Shown here: positions 51,527 to 53,128 of the stretch, one piece after another
Numbering within the stretch: position 1 is the stretch's first letter
Layout: every line of letters starts with the position of its first letter
Source of the DNA: an uncultured Eubacterium sp.
GTDB lineage: Bacteria; Bacillota; Clostridia; Lachnospirales; Lachnospiraceae
DNA length: 53,128 nucleotides
Reading direction: 5' to 3'
NCBI GenBank assembly: GCA_910586445.1
Contig: CAJUHV010000023.1
Coordinates: forward strand, 1 to 53,128
The notes under the pieces: generated by a model
What the model was told of the DNA's origin: nothing
The model's database searches: none
What the model saw: the letters and a program-made list of their open reading frames with translations, nothing else
Position numbers and translations under genes: made by a program

Positions 51527-53122
51527 ATGAAGATGAAGAAAAACGATGAAATTATTTTGGAAATAGAAGATCTGAGTGCCGACGGCGCAGGCGTTGGAAA
51601 ATGTGACGGCATGGCTTTTTTTGTAAAAGATGCGCTTGTCGGAGACAAGATCAAGGCCAAGGTTATGAAATTGAAAAAGAAATATGGATATGCAAAAATT
51701 ATAGAACTGCTGGAACCGTCGCCTTTTCGCACGAAGCCGAAATGTCCGCTGTATCAAAAATGCGGCGGCTGTCAGATTCAGGCTCTTTCTTATGAAAAAC
51801 AGCTGGAATATAAAGAACGTAAAATCAGAAACAGTTTAATTCATATAGGCGGCTTTGAGGCTGATCAAATTCCGATGGAAGAGATGATTGGCATGCAAAA
51901 TCCATATCAATACCGCAATAAGGCACAATTTCCGGTCGGATATGATAAGAATGGAAATCCGGCTGCGGGTTTTTATGCAGCAAGGACACATAGTATTATT
52001 CCGGTGGACAACTGCTGTCTGGGCGTTCCTCAAAATCAGGAAGTTATGGAACGTGTCTTAATGTGGATGAAAAAATACAAGATCAGGCCATATGATGAAA
52101 AAAAAAGGACGGGGCTGATCCGCCATGTCCTGATCCGCTATGGATTCCAGTCCAAACAGCTTATGGTCTGTGTGGTTATTCATGGAAAGTCACTGCCGGA
52201 GTCTGAAAAGCTGATCCAGATGCTGTCAGAAATCAAAGAAATGACGAGCATTTCTATCAGCATAAACATGCAGCATAACAATGTCATTATGGGTGATACG
52301 GTAAAAACACTGTGGGGTGCGGAATATATAGAAGATACGATCGGCGGCATAAAATTTCGGATTTCTCCGCTGTCCTTTTATCAGGTTAATCCAGTACAGA
52401 CAGAGGTATTGTATCAAAAGGTTTTGGAGTATGCGCAGCTTGACAGTGAGGAAGTCGTGTGGGATCTGTACTGCGGGATCGGCACAATCTCACTGTTTTT
52501 GGCGAAAAAGGCGAAAAGAGTATATGGTGTAGAGATTGTGCCGCAGGCAGTGGAGGATGCCAGACAGAATGCTAGGATTAATGGCATTGAGAACGCAGAG
52601 TTTTTTGTCGGGAAGGCTGACGTGGTGCTGGAGCAGATGGATGAGGTGTTGGAGCAGACGGGAGCAGAGATAAGACAGGCAGGAAGATTGTTGGAGGAGA
52701 CAGAGGCAGGGGAGCACGATAGGGTGCCAGAGGAGGCAGAGACACGGCTGGAGTCGGAGGAGGCAGAGGCTGATTCGGAAGAGGCCAAGAAGAGGGTGCC
52801 GGAGGAGGCAGAGCTGGAGAAGGCCGAGGGAATGCCGGGGCGAGAGGAAAGCTGCAGGAGCCGGGAAAGGCAGATCATGCGTCCGCAGGTGGTCGTCGTG
52901 GACCCGCCTAGGAAGGGGTGCGATGAGAGGCTGCTTGAGATGATCGTAAAGGCGAGACCGGACAGGGTGGTTTATGTCAGCTGTGATCCGGGAACGCTGG
53001 CCAAGGATTTGAAGTACTTGTGTGGGAATGGATATGAGATGACGAGAGTGGCGGGGGTGGATCAGTTTTGTCAGACGGTGCATGTGGAGACTGTGGTGTT
53101 GATACAAAGGAAAGATACCTAG
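51527..53122 (+). CDS. rlmD: 23S rRNA (uracil-5-)-methyltransferase RlmD/RlmCD type, with acidic insertion
   Basis: About 531 residues. A TRAM domain (LEIEDLSADGAGVGKCDGMA) precedes the iron-sulphur Cys set (CPLYQKCGGC). The SAM domain has VVWDLYCGIGTISLFLAKKA, the VVVVDPPRKGCDERLL motif and the catalytic Cys in YVSCDPGTLAKDL. It forms 5-methyluridine in 23S rRNA. Between AEFFVGKADVVLEQ and the DPPRKG strand lies a low-complexity Glu/Ala/Arg insertion of about 75 residues that relatives lack. The ATG at 51527 follows AAAGGA; the ATG at 51533, with GGAG six bases before it, is equally possible. The gene is complete. Confidence 0.9.
   Translation: MKMKKNDEIILEIEDLSADGAGVGKCDGMAFFVKDALVGDKIKAKVMKLKKKYGYAKIIELLEPSPFRTKPKCPLYQKCGGCQIQALSYEKQLEYKERKIRNSLIHIGGFEADQIPMEEMIGMQNPYQYRNKAQFPVGYDKNGNPAAGFYAARTHSIIPVDNCCLGVPQNQEVMERVLMWMKKYKIRPYDEKKRTGLIRHVLIRYGFQSKQLMVCVVIHGKSLPESEKLIQMLSEIKEMTSISISINMQHNNVIMGDTVKTLWGAEYIEDTIGGIKFRISPLSFYQVNPVQTEVLYQKVLEYAQLDSEEVVWDLYCGIGTISLFLAKKAKRVYGVEIVPQAVEDARQNARINGIENAEFFVGKADVVLEQMDEVLEQTGAEIRQAGRLLEETEAGEHDRVPEEAETRLESEEAEADSEEAKKRVPEEAELEKAEGMPGREESCRSRERQIMRPQVVVVDPPRKGCDERLLEMIVKARPDRVVYVSCDPGTLAKDLKYLCGNGYEMTRVAGVDQFCQTVHVETVVLIQRKDT
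52630..52880 (+). repeat. Low-complexity repeat tract encoding an acidic insertion
   Basis: Purine-rich, GAGGMRGAGGC-like repeats translate as EEAETRLESEEAEADSEEAK and similar, inside the rlmD-type gene and in frame with it. Confidence 0.7.
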
Positions 53123-53128
53123 AAATCC

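Overview
The window looks like a chromosome segment from a Lachnospiraceae-type clostridium. The ribosomal block (rpmJ, rpsM, rpsK, rpsD, rpoA, rplQ), a MutS2 with Smr domain, YhaM, an OmpR-type two-component pair and an RlmD-type rRNA methyltransferase are all of low-GC Gram-positive type. Moderate GC content and AGGAGG ribosome binding sites agree. I cannot name the species.

Layout. 1-1017: the right end of a short palindromic mobile element and a minus-strand DUF2520 oxidoreductase. 1018-1839: non-coding, with a 22-base inverted repeat pair (21 of 22 matching) around about 300 bases that hold a promoter-like sequence pointing away from the next operon. 1840-38690: a plus-strand surface-glycan locus of about 37 kb. 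It contains an XRE regulator, WsaF-like and GT4 glycosyltransferases, a Wzm/Wzt-type ABC exporter, three HAD (COG5610-like) proteins, GT-C-like membrane proteins, a NeuB-like synthase with a HAD-SIS fusion, a TPP carboligase, TylF- and FkbM-type methyltransferases, two radical SAM proteins, two RfbF-type nucleotidyltransferases, RfbH, a gtr-like trio and an acyltransferase. 38815-43677: a phosphoesterase and the rpmJ to rplQ ribosomal genes. 43758-48382 (minus): mutS2, response regulator, histidine kinase. 48565-53122 (plus): an HtrA-like protein without catalytic residues, yhaM and an rlmD-like gene with an acidic insertion.

Working model for the glycan locus (inference): a sugar chain is built inside the cell by WsaF/GT4/GT2 enzymes, exported by Wzm/Wzt, and decorated. 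The precursor genes suggest a CDP-3,6-dideoxy or branched (yersiniose-like) sugar and a NeuB-type product. Seven consecutive proteins between 16.9 and 27.9 kb carry a similar N-terminal Rossmann-like module fused to quite different catalytic domains (TylF methyltransferase, radical SAM, HAD, FkbM).

The most interesting signal is two apparent layers of on/off switching. One is the putative invertible promoter in front of the locus, read here in the OFF orientation. The other is long homopolymer tracts inside glycan genes. G9 tracts leave a methyltransferase and a radical SAM gene open. A G10 tract breaks an acyltransferase that G9 would restore. A decayed GGGGGAGGGGG tract breaks a second methyltransferase, and a T9 tract puts the natural start of a HAD/glycosyltransferase gene out of frame. 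Three intergenic minisatellites, several in-frame repeat insertions and a small mobile-element family add to an unusually repeat-rich region.
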